Shown: piece after piece, positions 33,656 through 44,337 of the stretch
How positions within the stretch are numbered: position 1 is the stretch's first letter
How the letters are laid out: each line of letters begins with the position of its first letter
Assembly: GCF_030269925.1 (NCBI RefSeq)
Contig: NC_085111.1
Span: 4,146,142-4,210,141 of the forward strand
Reading direction: 5' to 3'
Length of the DNA: 64,000 nt
Source: Bombyx mori
Taxonomy: Eukaryota; Arthropoda; Insecta; Lepidoptera; Bombycidae
The notes under the pieces: generated by a model
Databases searched by the model: none
What the model was told of the DNA's origin: nothing
The model's input: only the letters and a program-made list of their open reading frames with translations
Program-made: the position numbers and the translations under genes

Positions 33656-34125
33656 AGATAATAGATTATTTATCATAATTATCATTACCGCAGAAGGCAC
33701 GTTTAAAAAATAACCTACCACTACCCTATATTTTAATAATTTACGTAATAGATGATTGGTAGTAACAAATTACTGCCATATAGCGGGGTTACGTTATAAG
33801 ACCTAAGACCAGAGTCAAGCTATTGGCTATATAGGTACATTATTATGCAGAACAGTGTGTGTGTACCCACCCAGAACCAAGTGGAGTGGATCGCAGCATG
33901 GTTGGATGAATGTCAGATCATGTTATAGACGTTTTGGATGGGCAAAGAAGCTCAATTGGGTACCTAATCGAGGCCGTATTTGTTTACGTTACGTTTTCCT
34001 TAACCCATCAATCACGTAGGCCGCGATAAGTATGGAAAGACGACATCTAGTTTAAGTGACGCGAAATCACTGAGGCTCCATGTAAATCATATTACATCAC
34101 ATAGATGGAGGCTATAATCTATACT

Positions 34126-34545
34126 AATATATTAAAGAGGAAAGATTTGTTTGTTTGTTTGTATTGAAGAGAACTTCGAAACTACTGAACCAATTTGAAA
34201 AATTCTCTCACTGTTTGGAAGCTATACTTTTCCCGAGTGACAGGCTATAATCTTTTTTGAAAAAAATTAGGGATCCTTACTAAAACTCCAATAATGTAAC
34301 CCAAGGTGTAAAAATATTACCTAAAATATTCTTTGCATCGCGTGCCTTACTATTGACGATAGAATAAAATAATGTACTACGACTTTGTAGAACACATTAT
34401 TATTTACAAAAAGTCTCACGACTGCATATGTCTAACTATTATAGTTATGCCGCAATAAGTGTTCTTTTATTTAAAAAAATAAAACAACGTCAAATATCGT
34501 TGAAAAATTTTTTAAAGAATCGAGTGGAGCCGGAGTGGGCCTCTT
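34126..34545. repeat. Lepidopteran dispersed repeat (atttgtttgtttgtttg type)
   Basis: The stretch from tattaaagaggaaagattt with four ttgt units, through aaactactgaaccaatttg and cccgagtgacaggctataat, to ggagccggagtgggcc. I recognise it from memory as a very common lepidopteran interspersed repeat. No second copy is in this window, so its limits are estimated. Confidence 0.5.
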
Positions 34546-35933
34546 GTTTATTATAAAAGATTATGTAACCCTTTGAGATTTCATTTTATAACAATAATAA
34601 AATGTAAATACTTCGGTAAATAAACAACATTAGCGAACGAATGCTTTGAAGATAGAAAGTAATAGCATTACCAATTATATTGTAACAACAATTACTTTAA
34701 CAAGAATAGACATCATAATATAGTTCTCAAAGCTGTGAAAGTTCATTGTACACTTTCCGAATAGAAAAAGTGACAAATCAAAATTGAAATAAATTGAAAT
34801 AGACACACACATATTACATCAGAACAAAATTGCTATGTACTGGAAAATTTATTTCTCTATCATTTTTATGTAACAAATTAACGCAAGTTGAAGAATCTAT
34901 GAACAAAGCGTATTAACGTTGCAACAGTTAATAATACTGTCAGTTTTCGTTCAAGAATTTTCCTGTAACTTTTATCTCAATTAACCGGGAAGTGGAAAAG
35001 TTTGAAAATTTAGAGAGGAAATTCTCATTTCACACTTTATCATAAACGCAAAAGTAAATAACGACTTAGTTAAGGGGTTTGTTCTCAAAATATAACTTGT
35101 TTCTAGTTTGTTCTAGCTTTAACGAATTCTAATGTGTTAATCAAACCGGAAGAAGGTGCTTTCTCTTTATGGGAAAATGAAAGGTCTTACACATTCCATA
35201 GATTTTTTACTGTCGAATAAAATCTTTTATTTTAAACGGACAAATTCAATTTGCCAATATTTTTTTTGTTAATGAGCATTCGTATAATTCATATATAGGT
35301 ATACAGGGAACTGATACAGTCAAGCTGGCGCGGTGCCGACCCTCGTATGTGTGTGATCAAATTTCGTGCCGAGCTAATCAATCAATAATTATAATAAAAC
35401 AATAAAAAAAGAGGAGGAATAAAATATAAACAAGCTAAATTAATAATTATTTTTTGTATGTGTGCTGTGTGCTTAAAGATCTCCAGAAGGAGTGAATACA
35501 ATTTGTAGTTTTCCCAGGTTTTCCCTAGCAGACAGTGATTAATTTGGAACAGAAAATTGGAGAACGAAGATTAATTAGGAGTAAAATATATTACAATGTT
35601 TCCTGAAAATTGAATTTTGGAAAACAAAATCGCTATTTAAAATAATATATCGGCTTTACTTTTATAGTTTAATAATTTTTATACGACGACGATATTTCAC
35701 GCCCAATCTTTAAAGCGATTTCAATGAAATTCAGCGTGAAAACAATTAGAACCCTGGTAAAGAATAAAGTCTGTCTTTCATCCCACTACTGAGCACAAAT
35801 CTTCTCACCCACTAACTACATCGCCCGCGGAATTGTAGTCCACAAAGGCGAGTGTGCGGGCAGCAAACATTGAATAAAATTGAAAAGAAACCATTTAATT
35901 CTCATTTTCACAGTTTAAGCATTCATTGCCGCT
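34546..35933. other. Receptor intron, nothing recognised
   Basis: AT-rich. A GC-richer stretch at 35320-35370 (gtcaagctggcgcggtgccg) and another at 35815-35865 have no open frame or recognisable match. Confidence 0.45.
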
Positions 35934-36119
35934 TTATTTAAATAAAGCCTGTTGCAGAAAATCTAAGCCCGGCCCAGACGTCTGTTCTACTTTCGAAAAT
36001 ATCTCTTTCGCTCTAGATAGTGGAGCTATCGTATTGATTGTTCCAAGCGTAGCAGACAGTTCGTAAAAACAGGAATCATTGAACAAGCCTCTATATGTGA
36101 ACTGATTTCTGATGATCAA
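35934..36119 (-). pseudogene. Orphan exon-like frame 2 (unknown protein C-terminus)
   Basis: A minus-strand frame with normal codon use ending in a stop at 35934. The coding-like part reads FTYRGLFNDSCFYELSATLG, then INTIAPLSRAKEIFSKVEQT and SGPGLDFLQQALFK-stop. A possible acceptor (GATCATCAG) lies at the right edge. It reads like the end of a globular helical protein. Together with the frame at 36910-37105 it is faintly like the helical C-terminal part of M1 aminopeptidases, but I would not name it. It lies inside the receptor intron on the same strand and is separated from the other frame by two LINE fragments, so it is a broken gene or an insertion-riddled pair of exons. Confidence 0.35.
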
Positions 36120-36318
36120 ATAAAATTTTCTGTTGATTTACAGTTCCAATATATTTAAATTTCAACGTAGTGTTCTATCTATAAAAGTGACTTATTTGAA
36201 TTCTATTATGTAAAGTTTAATATTATGTTTTTTACTCCTTCTTTTTTTCTCAGCAGACGCTGGTACGTATTTATTATTTACGGGCCTTAGCCAAGTAAAT
36301 AATAAGGAATAAATGTTT

Positions 36319-36569
36319 TTAATGTTCGTCAGTTGAGTTTTCTTCTATTTCTAAAAACTTACGAACAGTTCTACATGTATTTAATATAGCAGCTTTTTGT
36401 AGTTGCATGTAAGTGTTGGGTTTCAGAGCAATTAACTTCAGGCTGTGGTGGAAGTGCTTAGGGACAACGCCTGTGGTGGAAATGACTATTGGGACTATGT
36501 AAACTTTATCCTGGTTCCATATTCTAGTAACTTCTTCTTTCAGGTCTATATATTTGTTAATTTTGTCTG
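36319..36569 (-). pseudogene. LINE-like ORF, C-terminal fragment without start codon
   Basis: An open minus-strand frame of about 83 codons ending at 36319. It reads DKINKYIDLKEEVTRIWNQD, then VYIVPIVISTTGVVPKHFHH and TYMQLQKAAILNTCRTVRKF. I know the pattern (W...VPIVI-x-x-x-G-V-x-P, then Q-K-A-x-x-L-N-T-C-R-x-V-R-K-F-L) from the end of retroelement polyproteins in arthropod genomes, so this is a 5'-truncated retrotransposon copy. The exact clade is unsure. The intact frame suggests a fairly recent insertion. Confidence 0.5.
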
Positions 36570-36622
36570 TTATTATTATGATTATTATTATTAAGACATG
36601 AATTAAAGAAGCTTATAATTTT

Positions 36623-36769
36623 GGGTCGCGCGCTGTGGGCAGAACGCCAGCCAGATGGTCAGATCTGGTTAAAAAAGCGGTTGGTGATGGTCTATATCAT
36701 GCGGTCCATGCCATCCATGACCAAACGCTATGGAGAAAAGTCACACGTGATCACGATCCTCAGCGGTGA
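36623..36769 (+). pseudogene. LINE (RTE-like) ORF C-terminal fragment
   Basis: A 48-codon plus-strand frame ending in TGA at 36767-36769. It reads GRTPARWSDLVKKAVGDGLY, then HAVHAIHDQTLWRKVTRDHD and PQR-stop. The G-R-x-P-x-R-W-x-D ... W-R pattern is the end of an RTE-type LINE frame, a different subfamily from the one at 4126. It sits between the two orphan exon-like frames on the opposite strand. Confidence 0.55.
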
Positions 36770-36909
36770 GGGAACGATAAAGAAGAATGTAAAGCTTTAC
36801 ATCATATCACTTTGATAAAGCTCCAAGTTAACTAAGCCTTATTTTAGGCTATAGGGCTATGAGGCTGTTGCCAATAAATACCAACAGAAGCCCGATATTA
36901 AATAAGAAG

Positions 36910-37105
36910 TTAATGATTCACTTCAATACCGCCTTGGTGAAACATAGTCAAATAAAACATTCTTTCGTCCAATAACTCTAAGGCTCCCCGTGCATTAGGC
37001 AGCCAGGCTGCGGCAACCGAGATATTTGAGCAGCCAGTTATAGCAGCCAATCGACACCACTTTATAATCTTTTCGTCGACCGATTTGGACTTTATCTCGT
37101 AAAAA
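36910..37105 (-). pseudogene. Orphan exon-like frame 1 (unknown protein)
   Basis: On the minus strand a strong acceptor (TTTCTTTGCTTTGCAG) precedes 37105. The frame then reads FYEIKSKSVDEKIIKWCRLA, AITGCSNISVAAAWLPNARG and ALELLDERMFYLTMFHQ, with a possible donor (GGTATTG) near 36930 before the stop at 36910. The splice acceptor and amphipathic composition look like a real exon, not chance. No family is recognised with confidence. The mariner copy starts only ~150 bases upstream. It may pair with the frame at 35934-36119 as the last two exons of a gene or pseudogene nested in the receptor intron. Confidence 0.4.
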
Positions 37106-37253
37106 CTGCAAAGCAAAGAAAATACACTGGATTCATCCTCTTTTTCTAGAATAGCATTCAAAAGGCTTATTCTATAACTATTTTAAAGATGTTCATACAT
37201 ACCCAGACCGGTTTTTTTAAATACAAGAGATTGTACAAGCATGCTGTGTCATA

Positions 37254-38545
37254 CGAGGGCTGCACTAAAAGTATCGGGAATGGAATATTTCCACTGTTCC
37301 TGTCATATTAAAATCTTTTTAATTGAAAACTCCTTGGTTTTTTAAAATCGAATACAATTTATTTATTTAAAAAAAGATTCTCGGTCTTGTCACGAGGTTT
37401 TGTCAAACTTGTTTAGTCGTTGAGAAGATGGAATTGACTCGAGAAAATTTAAGAGCGATGATTTATTATGACTTTCGAAGTGGTTTAACACAAAAACAGT
37501 GTGTTGACCGGATGATTTCTGCATTTGGTGATGAAGCCCCATCCAAAACTATAATTTATCGCTGGTTTGCTGAGTTTCAACGTGGACGTGTCAAGCTCAG
37601 TGATGATCCCCGTCAAGGTCGTCCAAAAACTGCAGTCACCCAAGAAAATGTTGATGCTGTGCGTAAGCTGATTGAGTAAGATCGACATGTGACATACCGC
37701 GAAATTCAGGCAACTTTAGACATTGGCATGAGTCAAATACAAATAATCTTGCATGAACAATTAGGTGTAAAAAAGTTGTTTTCCCGATGGATACCGCATT
37801 CGCTCTGTGAAGAGCAAAAAGCGGCTCGCGTTACTTGGTGCGTCAGAACTCTCGAAAGATTCCACGCAGGATCCTCAAATGCTGTATACAATATTGTATC
37901 AGGTGACGAATCCTGGATATACGCGTACGAACCCGAAACAAAAAACCAGTCACGAGTTTGGGTGTTCGAAAATGAGTTAAAACGAACAAAAATTGTTCGT
38001 ACACGGAGTGTTGCAAAAAAAATGGTGGCCACGTTTGTCTCCAAAACCGGCCATGTTACGACTATTCCTCTTGAGGGACAAAGAACGGTTCATGCAGAAT
38101 GGTATGCTAGCATTTGTTTGCCACAGGTCGTTTCTGAACTCCGTAAAGAGAACTGCAACCGCTGCATCATCCTCCATCACCACAATGCGAGTTCTCACAC
38201 CGCGCACAGAACAAAAGAGTTTTTAGAGCAAGAAAACATAGAATTATTAGACCATCCGCCGGACAGCCCCGACCTAAGCCCTAATGATTTCTATACTTTC
38301 CCTAAAATAAATAATAAATTGCGTGGACAGAGATTTTCATCACCTGAAGAAGCTGTGGACGCCTACAAAACGGCCATTTTGGAGACCCCAACTTCCGAAT
38401 GGAATGGTTGCTTTAATGATTGGTTCCATCATATGGAAAAATGTGTCAAATTTCGCGGAGAATACTTCGAAAAGCAATAAATACATTTTTAAATAGTAAT
38501 GTTGTGTCACTTCGTTAATTCCCGAAATTTTGAGTGCCGCCTACG
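37254..38545 (+). mobile_element. mariner element, 1.29 kb, with TA target duplication
   Basis: TA on both sides (37252-37253 and 38546-38547) and imperfect terminal inverted repeats of ~28 bases (cgagggctgcactaaaag / cgtaggcggcactcaaaa on the opposite strand, both continuing with a cgggaat block). Length and ends are typical of Tc1/mariner. It lies in the receptor intron, ending about 220 bases from the membrane exon's splice donor, antisense to the gene. Confidence 0.93.
37428..38480 (+). pseudogene. mariner transposase, inactivated
   Basis: Cut-and-paste transposase of about 350 residues. The N-terminal helix-turn-helix region (ELTRENLRAMIYYDFRSG, then SKTIIYRWFAEFQRGR) is followed by an in-frame TAA at 37677-37679 and continues in the same frame to 38480. 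The catalytic domain has the first aspartate in SGDESWIYAYEP. The second catalytic position, normally HHDNAS, is HHHNASSH, so the aspartate is lost. The third is in SPDLSPNDF, 34 residues further on, the canonical D34D spacing of mariner. The stop and the missing aspartate each inactivate it; the rest of the frame is intact, so decay is recent to moderate. Confidence 0.93.
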
Positions 38546-38764
38546 TATAATTAACATTTGACAAAACGAATATGCGTTGACTGCTACAGCAAGTGCGCGG
38601 GGACTGACAGCAGCCACGTACACTCGCCAACACTCGCTCTGGCTGCCGTGCAACAGTCGCGTTATATTGGCTGCCGCTGCCAAGAGTTCCGGGCTGCCTA
38701 GTGTGCGGAGAGTCTTATACATTAAAGCTACAACGTGCCTTGTCATGCACAGTTCGCAACTTAC

Positions 38765-38951
38765 TGTATCGAGTCGTGGTGCCTTTGCTTGCTGCCCCGC
38801 TTGTACAGGGTTCCGGCTGCGGCGGCGGCAGCGAGCAGCGCTAATGCTGCGGCCGCACAGCCCCCCGCCGCGAATAGAACTCCGCTCGGACCACGGGAAG
38901 CGTCACCGGCTAAACGTGCCGACTCATTGTGGGTCACTATTGTCGCCAAGC
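38765..38951 (-). CDS. drl: Ryk/Derailed-type receptor, transmembrane exon
   Basis: Two bases, 61 codons and two bases; acceptor CCACTTTCACAG before 38951 and donor GTAAGT after 38765. The protein starts LATIVTHNESARLAGDASRG (stalk), then a membrane segment GVLFAAGGCAAAALALLAAA plus AAAGTLY, followed by the stop-transfer KRGSKQRHHDSI. Position and the following basic stretch with DSI match vertebrate RYK (membrane helix, then MKRIELDDSI). The helix is almost pure Ala/Leu/Gly and is coded by GC-rich (gcn) codons, a GC island in AT-rich DNA. Phases fit both neighbours, which is the main support as sequence identity is low. Confidence 0.85.
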
Positions 38952-38965
38952 CTGTGAAAGTGGTT

Positions 38966-39925
38966 ATTAGAAATTAGCGTGATTAGACATTGTAGATATT
39001 AAACGTGTTCTTCATTCAAAATAGTTACATGGAGTTTTTTGTAATGGGCATATGAGAACGAAAAAAAAACAAACAAAAACGCTTTCTGAGCCACACTCTG
39101 TAATAGTCCACGCTCAGCTCTGAAGACACCGGTGCATAAAGTAGCAGGTGCTTAAGTTTTATAAAGTGAAAGTGAAGTTAGATTATTTTAATAAATGAAA
39201 TAGAGTAAGAACTGCTACGCTGGTAAGAGTAACGCCATCTATCGCTGAATAGCAGAATCGAATATGAAAAGAACTAGTAAAGTCAAGAAAGCACGAGAAG
39301 TACAACGCCATCTATTGTCAAGTGGCGGAAACGCATATCGAAAATACTCGACTTGTGAGGAATGTTCTCGATAATTATAGGCATGTCGCATCGACTATAA
39401 GAGCGTTGCAGGGATGTCATGAAGTCGAAATAGCGAACGGATCACCTGGAGCGAAGCGAATTGAGAATTTTAAGGTGTTCGTTAAGTGTTTTAAGTATTC
39501 TAAGTGTTAATAGAGTTGTAATGTATATTTCGGTAGAACTTCTATTTATCCTGAACCCCAGCGTGTAACAGTACTGAACCGTTTTGTCATTAATGCCAAA
39601 CTAAAGCTTGCAAATAATTTATTTACAGAGCGCTCCGATAGCATTCCTATTCTTTATTTATACTATCGCATCACACGTCATCAGAGCCGGGTTCGTACTT
39701 AGCACTCATGTACAGAGCAACAACTACATAGATATTTTTAACGTTGCTACAATTTGACATGACTCTCTTGAAACGAGGCTTAAGAAGAGTCATAATTAAA
39801 ACTGCTTTTACGGTTTAATCTCTCGTTTTTTTATAGTCATCATAACATTTCCGACGTTTTGATACTCCACAAATTTCGTGGTGAGGGACGGACGACCTAC
39901 ACCGAAAACTGACTGTGAACACTAA
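38966..39925. other. Receptor intron, nothing certain
   Basis: Mixed sequence. At 39225-39325 the blocks aacgccatctatcgctgaat and caacgccatctattgtcaag are an imperfect direct repeat; such gccatctat repeats occur in LTR elements of Lepidoptera, but no LTR ends can be defined. Frames at 39322 (62 codons) have no recognisable motif. Confidence 0.4.
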
Positions 39926-40111
39926 ACTGGTCCGCAAAAAGTGAAAAAACAAGAAAAGAAAGGAAAATTGAAGAAAAAAAGATACTTTAAGAAGAATCCT
40001 TCTAGGCAAGCAGTGGTGTCTAGCAGTACCCCTGGTATTGAGATCACCAATTGGTCAAAAGAAGCACATACCAATAGATACGCTGCTAAGATGTCATCGA
40101 CAGTAATATAA
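39926..40111 (+). pseudogene. Coding-like basic fragment, unknown
   Basis: An open plus-strand frame of 61 codons reading VKKQEKKGKLKKKRYFKKNP, then SRQAVVSSSTPGIEITNWSK and EAHTNRYAAKMSSTVI-stop. The Lys-rich start and the Ser/Thr/Pro part look like a retroelement ORF1 or another disordered protein, but I do not recognise it. The preceding block tttccgacgttttg (39849) also occurs at 45219, which points to a dispersed element. Confidence 0.3.
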
Positions 40112-41020
40112 AAAAAACAATTTCGCATCAATCCTGTGAAAACATCACTCAAATTTTCCCACAAATGACATAGAATATGCACAATCAACTCGAATTCAAC
40201 GATAAACCCGACGAACGACGTATTTGAATTACAATAAAAATCTGTCCATTTCACGAAAATTGTTGACACTCTAAAAAAACACTTCCCCGAAAGAAAAAAA
40301 AGCGAAACAGTGCTAAAAAATAATAACAACGAACACAACTCACTGAAAAGAAACGAGAAAATTTCCAAGTCAAATAAAAGTATACAATGGAACAATCGAT
40401 ACTCCCTTGTAAACACATTAAAATAGGGGTGAGTGCCGCCTCGGGCACCCTGATACGTCTTTATCCCTCTAAGAATATCCTGTTGCGTCTACAGAATCGT
40501 CTACATGCTAATAAAGAGTGTAGGGGAGTGATTTGTAGGGGATGTTTATATATTGATACGGTGAAGCGATTTCAATGACTGTTTACTGTCGTGGAAAACT
40601 GAAGTTTCAAAATAGGTTTTTGCAAAAGTAAATTATAATGTTCAGTTCTTAAAGATTATTGTATAGTAAATATAAACCTAGTTTGATTATTTAATTAAAT
40701 TAAATTTTGCTGATCTACTAAAATACCACCTGCAGCATAACCAGCATAGTTAAGCTTACAATGTTTACTAAAAGTTAATTTAGTCCAAAAACTTCTTTGA
40801 ACAAAAACAAACCGAGCAAATTCATAAAACTTTTAGTGCTTGTTCACAGAATTTGTTGAAACTAATGTATAAACCAAAGCTTAAGGTGAAATATTGTGAA
40901 AATTTATTAAACGGTTGAATACAAATTATACTTCCTAACTATGACTAAAATGGTAAGTTCAGACACTTCAGACTGACTCATAATATTCTCTTAGTCACTA
41001 AATTATTATTCATGCGCCAT
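40112..41020. other. Receptor intron, nothing recognised
   Basis: A/C-rich sequence at 40150-40400 gives long but compositionally biased antisense frames rich in Phe; no domain. The rest is AT-rich. Confidence 0.45.
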
Positions 41021-41070
41021 AAGTTACATTAATATTGTTCTGAATAATCAGAACAATATTAATGTAACTT
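41021..41070. repeat. Perfect 23-bp inverted repeat with 4-base loop
   Basis: aagttacattaatattgttc plus tga (41021-41043), loop ataa, and the exact inverse (41048-41070). It directly precedes family A copy A9. A perfect palindrome of 23+23 bases is not expected by chance; it may be two terminal repeats brought together, or an inverted duplication of the SINE target. Confidence 0.9.
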
Positions 41071-41325
41071 TTACTGGTGGTAGGACTAGGACCTCTTGTG
41101 AGTCCGCACGGGTAGGTACCACCACCCCGTCTATTTCTGCCGTGAAGCAGTAATGCGTTTTGGTTTGAAGGGTGGGGTAGCCGTTGAAACTATACTGAGA
41201 CCTTAGAACTTAAATCTCAAGGTGGGTGTCGCATTTACGTTGTAGATGTCTATGGGCTCCAGTAACCACTTAAAACCACGTGGGCTGTGAGCTCGTCCAC
41301 CCATCTAAGCAATAAAAATAAAAAA
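41071..41325 (+). repeat. Family A repeat, copy A9
   Basis: Full plus copy starting actggtggtaggactagg (with a 7-base duplication of aggacta-type text) and ending in an interrupted A-tail. Confidence 0.88.
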
Positions 41326-42517
41326 TAAAAATTGAAGTGAACAAATTTTATTTTAATGACATTGTATAATCTATAGCACCCCTCGAAATTATTTTCAGTA
41401 CACCATTTATGATGCTCGTAAAACGATTATGCTGTGGAGGATACAGTTTTTCAATAGTTCATGAGTTTGTAAGTGGATTGTTCGGGGTTCCGGTAAAGTT
41501 ATTATTACAGTTTACGTAACAGTAATTGTCTTGAAAATTGTTGTATCAATGTTTTGTTATTCAAGTGACGCGGTTCAAAACTTTTGTTATTAAACTTTAT
41601 TATAAGTTTGATTGATGGTAGGTAGATGCCTTATAAATTCGTTTTTGTTTTTCGAAGGATAAATTTGTACAGAAATGCTATAATTGATCGATGGTACAAA
41701 TGTGACATTTTCATCGAAGCACCTACCATTTTGTATATTCAGCGTAAACTTGTGTTGCTTAAGAATTCAAACAATTTGTATAAGTTGATCTTTTTTGGAT
41801 TCAAATTCAATGCCGCCAAGGGGTTTCTCAAGCGATATGAGAAGCTTCAAATGAGGTTTCAAGAGTTATTGATGCATGATCTAGGCTTGAATATGCCCTC
41901 GGTATGGCTGACTTCGATAACCCCACCCCACCCACCGTCATATGCACCGTTTTGACACCAGTAAAAAAATTCCTTCTCGCGACTTTATATTTGTTAATAT
42001 CCATTTTGGTAATTTCTTTTCAACAAGCGATGCTGATCCAGCAATCTCATGGGTACGTCTGAATGGTGAAGCTGTCGCTTTCACATTTATCAGATTGCCA
42101 CTATATTTTCAGTTTTCATAACACGAAATGTTAAATACTTTGAGATGATTAGTAATTTATAAATAATTGACGATACCTAATAAGCTATGTATTTACTACC
42201 AATATGACTACCAATGTAGCAGGAAAATGAGAGTTGTGGACTGATTTTTGAGCCTGAATTTTCAATAAAACATCGGAGCACTTTTAGACGCGTGTATTAC
42301 TTTTTGACTATTCAAGGGGAAGAGAAGGAGACGGAACAATTGTGATGCCAACTTAAAACAATAACATTTTTTTACAAATGTTGGATATAAATACCTACAG
42401 CTATTATATATTAAAATACGGCTTGTCTACGTTGACATTTTGTTCTTTGTACTCTCAGCTAGTTACACAAATCGGATAGACAATAGAATGCACATTCATG
42501 CAAGGGCTATTCGATAA
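41326..42517. other. Receptor intron, nothing recognised
   Basis: AT-rich. The 109-codon plus frame at 41626-41955 has no recognisable domain and no splice or promoter context; I treat it as chance. Confidence 0.45.
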
Positions 42518-42770
42518 AAAAAAAAAATTGCGTAGATGAGTGAACGAGCTCACAGCCCACCTGGTGTTAAGTAGTTACCCGAGCTCCTATACATTTACAA
42601 CGTAAATGCAGCCGCCACCCATCTTGAGACATGAATTTTAAGGTCTCAGTTTTAATAATACAACGACTGCGCCACTCTTCAAATCAAAACGCATTACTAC
42701 TTCACGGCAGAAATAGGCAGGGCGGTGGTACCTACCCGTGCGGACTTACAAGAGCTCCTTCCACCAGTAA
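42518..42770 (-). repeat. Family A repeat, copy A10
   Basis: Nearly full minus copy: T-rich end replaced by aaaaaaaaattgcgtagatg at left, tccaccagtaat at right. More diverged than the other copies. Confidence 0.85.
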
Positions 42771-43819
42771 TCACCAGCTTCCCACGATTATTTCGATCAT
42801 AAAACACCTATTCATGAACCTAACGTCTGTATTAGAGAAAGATAATACAGATACAATATTCGGCGCGTGGTACAGGTTGATTGATTAAAAATAGGCCGTC
42901 GGGTGATTTACGACGATCGCGCCTCAGTTAATTTCGCGTGAGAAAAACTGAATAAATTGATATGAAAAAATATGATGTACTGCCTCATCTAGATAGCCGT
43001 TTTTAACGTCGAAATTAGAAATATTTACTATAATCATATACTTTTCATGGCTTAGCTAGTTATAGGACGAATTTAAGTAAATAAAAAAATAAAAAAATAT
43101 TATTCGTGTATAATATGATTGCTCTGGGTGATCTCTGAAGCAGCTGCACCAAGTTTGACGGAGTTTTCACTAACACGTAGCTCAGATAATAATAAAAGAA
43201 ATATATTAAGCTTTTAGCTTAATAGCTTAGAATAATATTTCGATTTCCTCACGAAATTAAAAATGCATAAAATTGTGAACATTATAAATAGGCATGTAGT
43301 TTTAATATCAGACCAAGCCATCACATAGCGTAGCCAGATTTAGCTTATTGCCAGAAAGACAATTTTTATTAGCAGGTTTTTACTAGCTTGGTGTGTATGT
43401 ATGTTTGTAAATAACGGAATCTTTGAACGTTATTTTCAACGACACAAAGACAACACCTCTGATTAACATTGAAATTTGTACACGCGTCAAGGACCGTTGA
43501 CAGTACAATAACTTCATAGCTTCGCTGTAATATTCTGACCAGTATAAACAGGCTAAAAAATATGAAATTAATTGCTAATTCGGTTTGCTGTTTAAGAGTG
43601 TTTTTTTTTAAAGTTTGAAAACGACAATTACTTACTGTAATTTTTTGAAAATGTACCATCACTCACACTGAGATATCAAATCGAAGTCTCAATTTTCTTG
43701 TGTAACAACTGTCTTTTGAATCAGACGCATATGACGGCAGTCGGCACGGTTTGCGTTTGAATTCGGAATAGTGTTACTTACTTAGGCTGGATCATCATAT
43801 CCTTATTTCGTGTACTCAC
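42771..43819. other. Receptor intron, nothing recognised
   Basis: AT-rich intron; no supported features. Confidence 0.5.
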
Positions 43820-43950
43820 CTTTTAAGCAGATCTTGTTCCTTTTGAAGGTCAATCGGATGTCGTTGTGGGCGCGGTCGGGAACCGATATGTTCAGTTGAA
43901 TTGTGACTAGGTTTTCTGCACTTCTCGTCCCGGTACACGGCAAACGAATC
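43820..43950 (-). CDS. drl: Ryk/Derailed-type receptor, WIF domain exon 3
   Basis: One base, 43 codons and one base; acceptor TTTGTTCAAAG before 43950 and donor GTGAGT after 43820. It codes IRLPCTGTRSAENLVTIQLN, ISVPDRAHNDIRLTFKRNKI and CLK. The two cysteines (LPCTG and KICLK) form the conserved disulfide of the WIF fold, and LTFKRNKICLK equals the L-N-F-K-R-R-K-M-C of vertebrate RYK. The WIF domain binds Wnt ligands (Wnt5 for the fly proteins). The one-base end gives a Gly codon with the membrane exon. Confidence 0.94.
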
Positions 43951-44090
43951 CTTTGAACAAAGAAATGATCATGAAGGCTTAGTGTGGTTAGGTTTCTGGC
44001 TATAATGCAATTAGATACTGGGACTTCATGCCTCAATGTGCCAAGGTAGCAGCATCAACGTTATGAACGATATTCTCCGGTACACACTTT

Positions 44091-44337
44091 TTTTTTATTG
44101 CTTAGATGGGTGGGCGAGCTCACAGCCCATCTGGTGTTAAGTGGTTACTGGAGCCCATAGACATCTACAACGTAAATGCGAAATCCACCTTGAGATATAA
44201 TCTAAGGTCTGAAGTATAGTTACAACGGCTGCCCCACCCTTCAAACCGAAACGCATGACTGCTTCACGGCAGAAATAGTCAGAGTGGTGGTACCTACCCG
44301 TGCGGACTTACAAGAGGTCCTACCACCACTTCACACT
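44091..44337 (-). repeat. Family A repeat, copy A11
   Basis: Full minus copy, T-run at 44091, tcctaccacca at right, within the 840-base intron between WIF exons 2 and 3. Confidence 0.88.

Noticed and set aside
39922..40416. 164-codon minus frame, Phe-rich
   Set aside because: Composition follows an A-rich plus strand; no domain, no splice context; a coding-like fragment is on the other strand.
41626..41955. 109-codon plus frame as a gene
   Set aside because: No recognisable domain, promoter or splice sites; AT-rich intron composition.
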